Source of the DNA: Flexivirga alba
Lineage (GTDB): Bacteria > Actinomycetota > Actinomycetes > Actinomycetales > Dermatophilaceae
Assembly (NCBI RefSeq): GCF_042661025.1
Contig: NZ_JBHSWH010000001.1
Coordinates: forward strand, 3,596,001 to 3,660,000
Direction: 5' to 3'
Length of the DNA stretch: 64,000 nucleotides
Translations under genes and position numbers: made by a program
The notes under the pieces: model-generated
Told to the model about the DNA's origin: nothing
Database searches by the model: none
Seen by the model: only the letters and a program-made list of their open reading frames with translations
Part shown: piece after piece, positions 26,422 through 35,781 of the stretch
Position numbering within the stretch: position 1 is the first letter of the stretch
Layout: the number at the start of each line of letters is the position of its first letter

Positions 26422-26655
26422 ATGCCCGGCAGGAAGACGCCCGCACCGTCGGTGAAGGACGACGAGCTCTACGAGGAGCTGCGCGACGAGGGCAACAGCA
26501 AGGAGAAGTCGGCGCGCATCGCGAATGCAGCGGCCAATTCATCTCGATCGAAGGTCGGCCGCACGGACGGCAAGCACTCGGCGTACCAGGACTGGACGAA
26601 GAAGGACCTGCAGCACAGCAGCGAGACGCCGACGCGGATGAGATGGCAGCGTTGA
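26422..26655 (+). CDS. DUF7218-like small basic protein, C-terminus probably lost
   Basis: The 77-residue protein (ELYEELRDEGNSKEKSARIA, then NAAANSSRSKVGRTDGKHSA) matches the pattern of a small conserved protein often followed by a Rho-N-like (SAP-type) domain. Here it ends about 15 residues after YQDWTKKDL, where that domain should begin, so a truncation is likely. GAGGAG lies upstream of the ATG. Confidence 0.65.
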   Translation: MPGRKTPAPSVKDDELYEELRDEGNSKEKSARIANAAANSSRSKVGRTDGKHSAYQDWTKKDLQHSSETPTRMRWQR

Positions 26656-26846
26656 TCAGGGCGGTCAACGATCGGTTCGGAGTCGCCTCTGCTGACGTCG
26701 TGGTCGACAGGTGGCAGGAGATCTTCCGCAACTCAGGTGGCTTCCTCACGATCATCAGCGAGGAACACGTGCTGGCCGGCGCGTTGTCCGACGCAGACGC
26801 GACGGAAGAGCCGCACGCGACGACCAACCCGAGCTTCGACCACTAG
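26643..26846 (+). CDS. Hypothetical small acidic protein
   Basis: The 67-residue frame (ALIRAVNDRFGVASADVVVD, WQEIFRNSGGFLTIISEEHV) overlaps the previous gene by 13 bases in another frame. It has a folded-protein look, but no ribosome site; the frame stays open upstream. It may be the end of a gene whose beginning was removed when the DUF7218-like gene lost its tail. No family recognised. Confidence 0.45.
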   Translation: MAALIRAVNDRFGVASADVVVDRWQEIFRNSGGFLTIISEEHVLAGALSDADATEEPHATTNPSFDH

Positions 26847-26891
26847 GCCGGAGATCCGGAGATTTCCCCAAGGTCGGGCAGTGACGGCCGG

Positions 26892-29828
26892 TCAGTCCCC
26901 TTCGGTGTGTGTCGTCCCAGACTGGAGTCCCTTCGCCAAGAGCTCGGCCAGGTGCACGGGGTGCTTCCCGGACTCGTCCAGCTCGGCGATCTGGGTGCGG
27001 CAACTGAAGCCGTCGGCGAGCACCGCGACCGAGTCGCCTGCATCCCGTAATGCGGGTAGCAGTCGATCCTCGGCACACGCGCGACTCACCCCGAGGTGGC
27101 CCGCCTCGAAGCCGAAATTGCCTGCCAGGCCACAACATCCGCCGATGCTGTGCGCCTCGACACCGGCATCCGCCAGCAGCGCGCGGTCGGCATCCCAGCC
27201 ACTGTCCGCGTGCTGGTGACAGTGCACCTGCACCAATGCTTCGCGTACTCCCAGGTCGGGCGGCGACCAGCCATCCGTGTGCTTCTGGAGCAGCTCGGCG
27301 AAGCCGACGACGCGTGCGGCCAGCCGCCGTACGCCGAGGTCGTCGGGCAACAGGCGGGGCGCGTCCGAGCGCAGCATCGCAGCGCAACTGGGCTCGAGAC
27401 CCACCACGGGCCAGCCCTCGTGCAGAGCCGGCGCGAGCGCCCGAACGGTACGGCGCAGCACGCGGCGCGCGACATCCAGCTGTCCCGTCGACGTCCAGGT
27501 CAGGCCGCAGCACACCGCCTCACGGGGCAGTTGCACCTCGTAGCTGGTGTCCTCCAGGACCGTGACGGCTGCCTTCCCGATCTGCGGGTCGAAGTAGTTG
27601 GTGAAGGTGTCCGGCCAGAGCAGGACCGTGCCGCGCTCTCCGCTCCCCTGTGCGGTCCGCTCGCTCCACCACTCCTGCAGAGTCTGCGTCGCGAACTTCG
27701 GCACCTGCCGATTCTCGACGCCCGCGAGTTTGGCACCGACCCTCCGGACGGACTGAATTCCGGTCAGCCGGTTGACGATCCGCGCACTTCGACTCGCAGC
27801 GACCGATCGTGCGGCGAGCGGTAGCCAGCCGAGGGCGTAATGCGCACGTGGACGCAGTCGGTGTCGGTAGTGGTGGTGCAGGAACTCCGCCTTGTAGGTC
27901 GCCATGTCGACGTTGACGGGACAGTCGCTCGCGCAACCCTTGCAGGACAGGCACAGGTCGAGGGCGCCCTTGACCTCCTTGGAGCGCCAGCCGTCGGTGA
28001 TCGTGCCGTCGCCGTGTCCGTTCATCATCTCGAACAGCAGCCGCGCGCGGCCCCGGGTTGAGTGGACCTCCTCACGCGTGGCTCGGTATGACGGGCACAT
28101 CACGTCGTCCGCCTTCGGCTCCGGTGCGCGACACAGGCCGACGCCCACACAACGGTTCGCCGCGTGCACGAAACCCCCGTCCGCGGGATAGTCGAAAGCG
28201 ATCGGACCATCGACGTGCGGAGACCACGACCCGCCCAGCCGGAGGTGTTCGTCCAGTCGTGCCGGCGCGACGAGCTTCCCCGGATTCATCAGGTTCTCGG
28301 GATCGAAGGTCGCCTTGAGTTCGGCAAACGCCGCCATGATCCGGTTGCCGAACATCTTCGGCAGCAGCTCGGCCCGGGACTGACCGTCCCCGTGCTCCCC
28401 GGACAAAGACCCGCCATACCCGACGACCAGGTCTGCGGCCTCCTCCATGAACTGGCGATATGCACGGATGCCGTCGACGTCGGTGAACCGGAACGGGATT
28501 CGGGTATGGATGCAGCCCTGGCCGAAGTGCCCGTAGATGCTCGGTACCGCGTCGTCGGCGTAGCCGAACTTCTGGCAGAGCGACTCGAAGTCACGCAGGT
28601 AGTCGCCCAGCTTCGTCGGCGCGACCGCGGCGTCCTCCCATCCCGCCCAGGCGTCGGGTTCGCCCGGCACGTGCGCGCTTGCCCCGAGTCCTGCCTCCCG
28701 GACAGCCCACAGGTCATCCTCCACGGTCGGATCCGCCACCAGTGACACGTCCGGGTCCTCCGACAGCCGCCCTTGCCCGCGCAGCATGGTGTGCGCCGCC
28801 CGGTCCGCGTCCGGCTTGCGGCGCGCACCGAACTGCACCATCAGGAAAGCGTTCCCCTCCGGCATCTCACCGCGTGCGTCCTGCAGGAGATGTTCTACCT
28901 GCTCGTCGTGGATCAGGCGCTCACCGAACCCTTCCAGGGCGATCGGGTCGTACGGCAGGAGACCTGGCACCGCGTCGGCGGCGGCCGCCACCGAGTCGTA
29001 ACCGAGCACGACCAAGGTGCGTTCGAGCAACACGGGGACGAGGTCCAACTCGGCATGCAACACCGTGACCAGGGTCGACTCACTGCCGACGAGGGTGCGC
29101 GCCACATCGAATCCGTATTCCGGCAGCAAGGAGTCGAGGTTGTAACCCGACACCCGGCGCGGGATGTCGGGGAAGCGCTCACGGATCTCGTCGGCATACT
29201 CGTCTCGCAGGTGACGCAGCGACCGGTAGATCCTGGCTCGCCGATCGCCATGCCGCTCGATTTCGGCATACTCCTCGTCGGTGGTCCGACCGCACCAGAA
29301 TCGTGTCCCGTCGGCGAGCAGGACTTCGAGGCGCGACACGTTGTCGACTACTTTGCCGGTGCGTTGTGCGGTTGCCCCACAGGAGTTGTTCCCGATCATC
29401 CCGCCGATCGTGCAGTTGGGATGCGTGGCCGGCTCGGGGCCGAATCGCAAGGAATGCCGCGCCAACTCGCGGTTGAGCTCGTCCAGGACAATGCCCGGTT
29501 CGACGACGCATCTCCGGCTGGCCGGGTCGACCTTGAGCACCTGATGACAGCGCTTGGACCAGTCGATCATGACCGCGCGGTTGGTCCCTTGTCCCGCGAG
29601 ACTCGTGCCGCCGCCACGGGACACCACAGGTGCGTGGTGCCGGTGACACACCTCAACGGCTTTGGCACCCGCCTCGACAGTGCTCGGGATGACGACCGCG
29701 ATAGGCACTTGCCGGAAGTTCGACGCGTCGGTCGAATACGCGGCGCGGCTGCCCGCGTCGAAGCGGATCTCACCGTCCACCTCAGCGACGAGATCCCGTT
29801 CGAGCGTGTCAGCCTGCTGATCGACCAT
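26892..29828 (-). CDS. FAD-linked D-lactate/glycolate-type dehydrogenase fused to an iron-sulfur half
   Basis: The 978-residue protein starts with an FAD-binding PCMH domain (VVSRGGGTSLAGQG near residue 70, then THPNCTIGGMIGNNSCG), followed by the FAD-oxidase C-terminal domain. From about residue 590 it has a [4Fe-4S] segment (CLSCKGCASDCPVNVDMATY) and then cysteine-rich domains (SCAAMLRSD, CHQHADSG, GGCCGLAGNFG). This arrangement oxidises a 2-hydroxy acid at FAD and passes electrons through iron-sulfur centres to the membrane quinone pool. It stands alone and is divergent from the membrane-protein gene at 29973. Confidence 0.92.
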   Translation of the reverse strand: MVDQQADTLERDLVAEVDGEIRFDAGSRAAYSTDASNFRQVPIAVVIPSTVEAGAKAVEVCHRHHAPVVSRGGGTSLAGQGTNRAVMIDWSKRCHQVLKVDPASRRCVVEPGIVLDELNRELARHSLRFGPEPATHPNCTIGGMIGNNSCGATAQRTGKVVDNVSRLEVLLADGTRFWCGRTTDEEYAEIERHGDRRARIYRSLRHLRDEYADEIRERFPDIPRRVSGYNLDSLLPEYGFDVARTLVGSESTLVTVLHAELDLVPVLLERTLVVLGYDSVAAAADAVPGLLPYDPIALEGFGERLIHDEQVEHLLQDARGEMPEGNAFLMVQFGARRKPDADRAAHTMLRGQGRLSEDPDVSLVADPTVEDDLWAVREAGLGASAHVPGEPDAWAGWEDAAVAPTKLGDYLRDFESLCQKFGYADDAVPSIYGHFGQGCIHTRIPFRFTDVDGIRAYRQFMEEAADLVVGYGGSLSGEHGDGQSRAELLPKMFGNRIMAAFAELKATFDPENLMNPGKLVAPARLDEHLRLGGSWSPHVDGPIAFDYPADGGFVHAANRCVGVGLCRAPEPKADDVMCPSYRATREEVHSTRGRARLLFEMMNGHGDGTITDGWRSKEVKGALDLCLSCKGCASDCPVNVDMATYKAEFLHHHYRHRLRPRAHYALGWLPLAARSVAASRSARIVNRLTGIQSVRRVGAKLAGVENRQVPKFATQTLQEWWSERTAQGSGERGTVLLWPDTFTNYFDPQIGKAAVTVLEDTSYEVQLPREAVCCGLTWTSTGQLDVARRVLRRTVRALAPALHEGWPVVGLEPSCAAMLRSDAPRLLPDDLGVRRLAARVVGFAELLQKHTDGWSPPDLGVREALVQVHCHQHADSGWDADRALLADAGVEAHSIGGCCGLAGNFGFEAGHLGVSRACAEDRLLPALRDAGDSVAVLADGFSCRTQIAELDESGKHPVHLAELLAKGLQSGTTHTEGD

Positions 29829-29872
29829 TACGTCTGCATACCCGCAGTGTGGCCATCCGACTCATCGACGCT

Positions 29873-29898
29873 GTTTCGGCCATCCGCCGGACGGGTAG
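29873..29898 (+). promoter_or_regulatory. SigB/SigF-type promoter for the membrane-protein gene
   Basis: GTTT, a 16-base spacer and GGGTAG lie 75 bases before the ATG at 29973, in the gap after the divergent dehydrogenase start. Confidence 0.55.
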
Positions 29899-29972
29899 AC
29901 GAACCGCGTTCGCGGGCCCAGTAGCGATGGGCGTAGTCGGCGAGCAAACGCGATCAGGATCGAGATGACGAC

Positions 29973-30748
29973 ATGCCATTCAACCGGTTTCGAAAGACGC
30001 ACGAGAATGAGGGGACCGCTTCGGACAGCGGGCCGCTGAACGCACGCGAGGACACCGGGGACGGGACGGTCGTCGGACGACACAGCGACGAGTCCGGGGG
30101 CGGGAGACACGATGGCCGTGGTGTACAACGGGAACCGTCTGAACCGATAGGACCGAGCGGCCGGACGACCGCGACCGGCACCGCTCTCACGAAGCGGCGC
30201 ATCGCGCCGCGAACCCCGCAGTTCGGCAGCGGACTGTGCGGTTACCTCGCCGCCGTTGGCTGCTACCTGGTCATCGTCGCGATCGTCGAGGCCATCGTCA
30301 CCAAGATCGGTAGCGACGCTGCCCGCAAAGTCGGCGATGCGCTCGGCGTCGCACGACTGAACCAACCGGCGACGGTGCATTGGAGCGGCGCCATCGCCCT
30401 GTTGGTGCTCGCCTTCATCGCCTGCCTCGTCGGCGGCTACGTCTGCGGCACCATGGCACGCGCGCATGGGTTCGTCGAAGGTCTCAGCGTGTGGCTGTGG
30501 GCGGCGTTGGCCGCCGTGGTTGTGTCGCTCATCGTCGAGTTCTCCAGCACGAAGTATGGCCCGCTCTACCAGATCGATCTCTTCCTCGGATTCACGTTGG
30601 TTCCCTCCATGGCACGGGTGCCGCCGTCATCAGCGCGATCGTGATCGCCGCTGCTGGACTGCTCGGCGCGGTTCTGGGAGGAATCGTCGGCGCCGCGTCT
30701 CACCGACGCGTGCGTGTCTTGGACGAGGAGTTCCCATCTCGCCGGTAG
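29973..30748 (+). pseudogene. Multi-span membrane protein with a frame break near 30606
   Basis: The first frame encodes a hydrophilic N-terminus of about 85 residues and three to four helices up to LFLGFTLVPS. The next helix continues in another frame (HGTGAAVISAIVIAAAGLLG, then GAASHRRVRVLDEEF). One missing base near the CCCTCC at 30602-30607 would join them into a protein of about 258 residues. Family not named with certainty; it resembles small actinobacterial membrane proteins with a disordered N-terminus. A SigB-like promoter precedes it. Confidence 0.65.
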
Positions 30749-30791
30749 CTGTGCCGCGCGGTTAAACACAACAATTGGAAGGACCGTCCTC

Positions 30792-31304
30792 ATGTCGCAC
30801 ACCGAAATGAATACCGCTCAAGATCTGGTCACGTATCTGACCGACCAACATCAACAGGTCAAGGACGTGATGCCGAAGGTGTTGGACCTCGCCGGCGACG
30901 AACGGCAGGAGGCGTTCACCCGGGTGCGGCGAATGCTGGCCGTGCACGAAGCCCTCGAACAGAGCACGGTCCACCTGCTGGCGACGACCGAGGTCAGTCC
31001 CGAGGAGGCAGCCGCGCGAGTGCAAGAGGAGACCGCAGCGGAGTCCGCGATCTCCGATCTTGAAAGCGATGGTGCGATGTCTGCCGACTTCGAAGACAAA
31101 TATCGGGCGTTGTGCTCGGACGTCGTCAACCACGCCGCGCATGAGGAGGAGGAAGAGTTCGGCCAGCTGACGGGCGACCTCACCGACCAGGCCAAGGCCA
31201 AGGTCGCGCTCGCCGAGAAACTGCAGGACGGTACCGGCCTGATGGGTGCCTCCTTCAAGGACATGTTCGCCAGCGCCCACGAGCAGTTGCGCCAACTAGA
31301 GTGA
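30792..31304 (+). CDS. Hemerythrin HHE-domain protein
   Basis: The 170-residue helical protein has histidines and glutamates spaced as in the HHE cation-binding domain (YLTDQHQQVKDVMPK, AVHEALEQSTVHLLA, then VVNHAAHEEEEEFGQL). Such proteins bind a di-iron centre and sense or detoxify oxygen, nitric oxide or peroxide. GGAAGGA precedes the ATG. It ends 22 bases from the convergent DUF1989 gene. Confidence 0.88.
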   Translation: MSHTEMNTAQDLVTYLTDQHQQVKDVMPKVLDLAGDERQEAFTRVRRMLAVHEALEQSTVHLLATTEVSPEEAAARVQEETAAESAISDLESDGAMSADFEDKYRALCSDVVNHAAHEEEEEFGQLTGDLTDQAKAKVALAEKLQDGTGLMGASFKDMFASAHEQLRQLE

Positions 31305-31326
31305 GCCGTCGCGGTTCGCGCGAATC

Positions 31327-31929
31327 TCATTCAGGGGCCGATGATTTCGAGATGACCTCGACGTCGATCGGCTTGCAGACGCCACCGTTCGACTTCTCCG
31401 CCGAACAGGCAGTGACGCCGACCAGCAGGTCCATCTGCGCGCGGACGACGAATCTGTCTCCGGCATCAGAGGTCGGAGGGTCGATGTGCATGGTGCCGCC
31501 TGCGTCGAACCAGACGTTCATGAAGATGTTGAAGGTTGTCGAGATCGTTCCCGGCTCCACGCCGAGGGGGCCGAGGGCCGCACAGAGGTTGTCGAAGCAG
31601 CTCGGGTGAGGCGCACCGCCGAAGTCGGGGTACAACAGGTCGAATGTCGCCTGGCTGCAGGGTGTCAGCAGGAAGTCGTGCCGGCCGCAGGTGTCCTCCT
31701 CGATCGTCAGCATGGGACGACTGAGGTTGCTGTAGAGCGTGTCGCCGCTCGAGAAGTACATCGTGTTCCCGTAGTCGATGGTTCGCCCACTGCTCAACCA
31801 ATCGCCTCCACCGTCCCCAGCGACACAAAACAGGTCGCTGACCTGCCCGCCGTTCGGGTCCACGACGACGAGACGATCGCCGGCCCGGAGTCGTATGCCG
31901 AGGCCGGTCTGGGGTGGTATTCGCTGCAT
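31327..31929 (-). CDS. DUF1989 (urea carboxylase-associated) family protein
   Basis: The 200-residue protein has the DUF1989 layout with GGQVSDLFCV, SNLSRPMLTIEEDTCGRHDF and the cysteine-containing FDNLCAALGPLGVEPG, and NIFMNVWFDAGG. The family is linked to urea and guanidine-type metabolism and is often co-encoded with YqcI/YcgG-family proteins, as here. Its ATG overlaps the stop of the upstream gene (ATGA). A much longer open frame exists upstream but is antisense-like filler. Confidence 0.85.
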   Translation of the reverse strand: MQRIPPQTGLGIRLRAGDRLVVVDPNGGQVSDLFCVAGDGGGDWLSSGRTIDYGNTMYFSSGDTLYSNLSRPMLTIEEDTCGRHDFLLTPCSQATFDLLYPDFGGAPHPSCFDNLCAALGPLGVEPGTISTTFNIFMNVWFDAGGTMHIDPPTSDAGDRFVVRAQMDLLVGVTACSAEKSNGGVCKPIDVEVISKSSAPE

Positions 31930-32726
31930 CACTGGCCCTGTCCGTTGTGTTCCGTCGCTCCGAAGTCGGCCGGCGGAGTCCACTCCGCTTTCACGGCCCG
32001 CCCGGAGTACTGGCGGGCCTCGGACGCGTCGCCGAAGTCCTCGACCATCGGGTTCGGGCAGCCTTGGAGCTCGCTGTCCCGGCTCCGGATGCGCTCGCGC
32101 ATCCGGTCGAATCCCCCGTCGGTGCGGAGGTTTTGGAACTGCTCGTGCAGGTTGAAGACCAGCGTCGGCCACGGGGCCCGCCGGGCGATCCGCGAAGCGT
32201 CCGGGTGGAGTCCCACGACGAAATAGGCCGTTCCGGCGGCGCTGAAGGAGAAGTGCGGTTCGACCGGGTCGTCGGACACTTCCCTGCTCCAGGGCGCGTT
32301 GTCGGCGTCCGCGATGCTTTGCAGTTGCTGCCACAAGAGCTGCTCGAAACTCTTCTCGTCGGTGCGTTCGGGCTGCCGAAAGATGCAAACGAATGAGGCG
32401 AATCCTTCGTCGACGTTCGTCTCCGCCGCGAACCTGCTGAGACCGTCCAGCAGTTGCGGTGCCGCATTGCCTCCCCCGAGTCGTGGCAGCACGAGCACCG
32501 ACGCACGATGGCGGTTGACCACCGAGCGCGCGCCGAGACACGGATAGTCGGGGTGCTGGATCATCGTGCGGAACGTTTCGGCGAGCGTGTCATCGTCAGC
32601 ATCGCGAGGGGGCGTTGGGCCCAGGTGTCCTCCGGTCCGTCGCTGACGCTGGGCCTGGGTGTCGTGAAAATGGCTCTCCTCGTGTCCATTCCACCGGAGT
32701 ACCCACCTGTCGGCCATTCGATGCAC
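31929..32726 (-). CDS. YqcI/YcgG-family protein (GntA-like haem-dependent N-hydroxylase family)
   Basis: The 265-residue protein matches YqcI/YcgG over residues 45-250 (DDTLAETFRTMIQHPDYPCL, GARSVVNRH, HFSFSAAGTAYFVVGLHPDA, then PTLVFNLHEQFQNLR). A member of this family, GntA, is a haem-dependent N-hydroxylase of a guanidino compound in guanitoxin synthesis. The partner gene here is DUF1989, so hydroxylation of an arginine- or guanidine-like substrate is a reasonable guess. The first 40 residues are uncertain and the start may be internal. Confidence 0.8.
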   Translation of the reverse strand: MHRMADRWVLRWNGHEESHFHDTQAQRQRRTGGHLGPTPPRDADDDTLAETFRTMIQHPDYPCLGARSVVNRHRASVLVLPRLGGGNAAPQLLDGLSRFAAETNVDEGFASFVCIFRQPERTDEKSFEQLLWQQLQSIADADNAPWSREVSDDPVEPHFSFSAAGTAYFVVGLHPDASRIARRAPWPTLVFNLHEQFQNLRTDGGFDRMRERIRSRDSELQGCPNPMVEDFGDASEARQYSGRAVKAEWTPPADFGATEHNGQGQ

Positions 32727-32801
32727 ATCGACTCGCGGAACCCTCGTCGGAGCTGCACTTCGTCATCGTCGACGCAGCACCGTGATGTCGGCCACCGGCA
32801 G

Positions 32802-33917
32802 TCAGCCCACCTGGTACGGCGCGATGTCCGACTCTCGCAGGGTGATGCCCAGCCCGGGACGATCCCGGTCCGGGACGAGCACGCCGTGCGAATCCGGTTG
32901 CAGCACACCGTCGAACGCGAGTTGCTCGAGGCGGGTGTGGTCGTGGAAATACTCCAGGTGCCGTAGGTGCCAGATCGCCGTGCCGACGTGCGCGCTGATC
33001 TGTGGAGCGCAGTGCAGCGACAGGTCGATACTGCGCGCATCGGCGAGCGCGGCGACCCGCAGAATCCCGCTGACACCCAGACACCGGGTGGCGTCGGCCT
33101 GCAGGCAATCGACCGCGCCGGCGTCCAGCATGTGCTGGAAGTAGGGTAGGTGGTAGCCGTATTCGCCTGCGGTGATGTCCATTCCGGCCGGTCCACGGTC
33201 CCGAACCAGTCGCAGGCCCGCCAGGTCGTCGGAGCTGACCGGCTCCTCGAACCAGCGCACGTCATACGCCGCGAAGCGCTCGGCCCAAAGCAGCGCCTGC
33301 TTGCGCTGATAGGCACCGTTGGCGTCGACATACAGCTCCACATCCGGGCCGATCGCTTTGCGGGACACGGCGATCCGGTGCTCGTCCCGATCGGGGTCGC
33401 GGCCCACCTTGATCTTGACTCGCGGGATCCCGGCCTCCACCCAGCCGGTCAGCTGCTCGGTGAGCTGCTCGTCGTCGTATGACGTGAAGCCACCGCTGCC
33501 ATAGACCGGCACTCCCGAGTGCACCGCGCCCGCCGCGACCGACAGGGACTGTCCGATCAGCGTGGCATAGAGGTCCCACAGGGCGATGTCCACGGCGGCG
33601 ATGGCCTGCGCGGCGATGCCGGGCTTGCCCAGGTTGCGGACCTGGTGCTGCATGGCGGCCCACGACGCGGAGGGCGTGAGCGCGTCCCGGTCACGCACCA
33701 CGTCGGCCAGCATCTCGGTGATTACCGTCGCCACGGCCAGCCCGCAATAGGTGTAGCCGACTCCGACCCGGTCACCGGCGTGGGCGCGCACGATGATCAT
33801 CGTGGTGGCGTCCCAGGCCAGCGTGCCGTCGGATTCCGGTGCGTCCGTGGGGAATCGGTATGCCGAGACTTCGACGCGCTGCACCGGGACGGCAGCCGCA
33901 GACGCGTTATCAGTCAT
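32802..33917 (-). CDS. Enolase-superfamily enzyme (mandelate racemase/muconate lactonizing group)
   Basis: The 371-residue protein has the capping domain and the barrel with the KxK motif in RVKIKVG, metal ligands in YVDANGAY, RWFEEPV and ITAGEYGYH, and a histidine in SLHCAPQ near the end of the barrel. It probably racemises or dehydrates a sugar acid. Its start lies inside the last codons of the pyruvate oxidase gene, and it follows sugar-oxidation genes, which supports an acid-sugar substrate; the exact one is unknown. Confidence 0.87.
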   Translation of the reverse strand: MTDNASAAAVPVQRVEVSAYRFPTDAPESDGTLAWDATTMIIVRAHAGDRVGVGYTYCGLAVATVITEMLADVVRDRDALTPSASWAAMQHQVRNLGKPGIAAQAIAAVDIALWDLYATLIGQSLSVAAGAVHSGVPVYGSGGFTSYDDEQLTEQLTGWVEAGIPRVKIKVGRDPDRDEHRIAVSRKAIGPDVELYVDANGAYQRKQALLWAERFAAYDVRWFEEPVSSDDLAGLRLVRDRGPAGMDITAGEYGYHLPYFQHMLDAGAVDCLQADATRCLGVSGILRVAALADARSIDLSLHCAPQISAHVGTAIWHLRHLEYFHDHTRLEQLAFDGVLQPDSHGVLVPDRDRPGLGITLRESDIAPYQVG

Positions 33918-35720
33918 CGTGACTCAGCGCGTTCTTGACGCCGGCCTTCAGCTCCGCACCCACCGCACGGACCGAGTCGCGAATGACGGAGACCTCCGCC
34001 GGGTCCCCCTTGCGCATGGCGGCCAGGAAGCCCTTGGCCTCCTTGAGTGAGACGTGTGCCGGCAGCGGCGGAACGTTCGGGTCGGTGTGCACATCCAGCA
34101 CCACCGGACAGTCCGCCGCGAAAGCTGCGTCCCACGCACCGGCTACGTCCTCCGGCCGCTCGACGGTGATGCCCTTCATCCCGAGCAGCTCGGTGTAGCC
34201 GGCGTAGTCGATGCGCTCGACCAGCTGCGAGGTGTCGTACCGGGGATCGCCTGCCTCGCGCATTTCCCACGAAACCTGGTTGAGGTCACCGTTGTTCAAG
34301 ATCAGCACGATGAAGGTCGGGTTGGCCCACGACTTCCAGTGTCGCTTCACGGTGATCATCTCGTTCATGCCGAGCATCTGGAAGGCGCCGTCACCGATCG
34401 TGCAAACGACCGGCCGGTCCGGATGGGCGAACTTGGCTGAGACGGCATACGGCATCGCCGCGAGCATCGAGGCGAGCATGCCGGACAGGTTGCCGCTGGC
34501 CTCGCGGCCGAGCTTGATGTGATGGCCGTACCAGTCCGCGGTGGAGCCTGCATCCGCGGTGACGATCACGTCGGACGGCAGCCGTTTGTTGAGCTCGTGG
34601 TAAACGGAGCGCGGATTGATCGGGTCCGCCTTGGTCGCGGCCTCCTCGATCAGCACCTGCTCCCAATCCTGCATGCCCTCAACGGCTTTCTCCTGCCACG
34701 ACCGATCCTCGTGGCGATGCAGCAGCGGCAGCAGCGCGGTCATCGTCGACTTCGCGTCGCCGGCCAGGTTGACCTCCATCGGGTAGCGCAGGCTGAGATG
34801 CCCTGCCGCCAGGTCGATCTGCACACCACGCGCCTGTCCGGTCTTGGGCAGGAACTCGGCATACGGGTAGTTGCTGCCGATCATCAGCAGCGTGTCGCAA
34901 TCCTGCATCATGTCGTAACTGGGCTTGGAGCCAAGCAGGCCGAGCTGTTGCGTGTGATAAGGCAAATCGCCTGGTATGACGTCCTTTCCGAGCAGCGCGG
35001 TGATGACTCCGGCACCCAGTTGCTCGGCAATCGCGATCACTTCGTCAGTCGCGCCGCGCGCGCCCTGTCCGACGATCATCGCGACCTTGCTCCCGGCGTT
35101 CAGCACCTCGGCGGCACGCTGCAGCTCCCCTGCGGCGGGGTGAGCACCGTGGACGCGTATCCCACCCCGGTGCGCGCCACCCAGTGCTCCATCGTGGGCT
35201 CCTCCATCGGGAGGTTCTGCACGTCGGCCGGCAGGATGACCACCGTCGGGCACCGCTGCGCAGCCGCGATGCGCACGGCCCGGTCGACGACCAACTGCGC
35301 CTGCATCGGCGTGACGACGGTCTGCACGTAGCCTGCGACGTCTTGGTAGACCCGCTCGAGGTCGACCTGCTGTTGGGTGTCGCTGCCGAAGGCCGCCAGG
35401 CCTTGTTGCCCGACGATGGCCACCACCGGCTGGTTGTCCATCTTCGCGTCGTAGAGCCCGTTGAGCAGGTGTATGGCGCCGGGCCCCGACGTGGCGATGC
35501 ACACACCCACGTCCCCGGTGAACTTCGCATGCGCGCACGCCATGAAGGCCGCGATCTCCTCATGAGTCGGGCGGATGTAACGGAACGCCTTGCCGTCCCG
35601 CTCACCTCGCTCCAGGGCGCCGTCGAATCCGCCGATGCCATCGCCCGGGAAACCGTAGAACTGGTGCAGGTCCCACTCGATCAGTCGGTCGATGACGAAG
35701 TCGCTGACGGTGTCGCTCAT
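33910..35720 (-). pseudogene. poxB: Pyruvate oxidase-type ThDP enzyme, frame break near 35130
   Basis: The first 200 codons (ATG 35720) give the ThDP-binding N-terminal domain (FYGFPGDGIGG, ATSGPGAIHLLNGLYDA) up to TVLTPP. The rest continues in another frame with AGELQRAAEVLNAGSKVAMI, the central domain and the ThDP motif GDGAFQMLGMNEM ... NNGDLNQ. One missing base next to the G/C runs at 35127-35140 explains the break, and every conserved block is present, so the gene may be intact in the cell. It would convert pyruvate to acetate or acetyl phosphate at the membrane. It lies 61 bases after the GMC subunit. Confidence 0.85.
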
Positions 35721-35781
35721 GATGAATCTCCTTACTGTGCAATGGCATTGATCTAGTTGTTCGCGGGCTCGCGCAGGTCGA

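Noticed and set aside
29836..29862. Minus-strand GGGTAT before the dehydrogenase start as a SigB-like promoter
   Set aside because: The only -35 candidate at the right spacing is GAGT, too far from consensus to support.
28773..29924. Plus-strand frame of 383 codons opposite the lactate/glycolate-type dehydrogenase
   Set aside because: The minus-strand gene has all family motifs; the plus frame has none.
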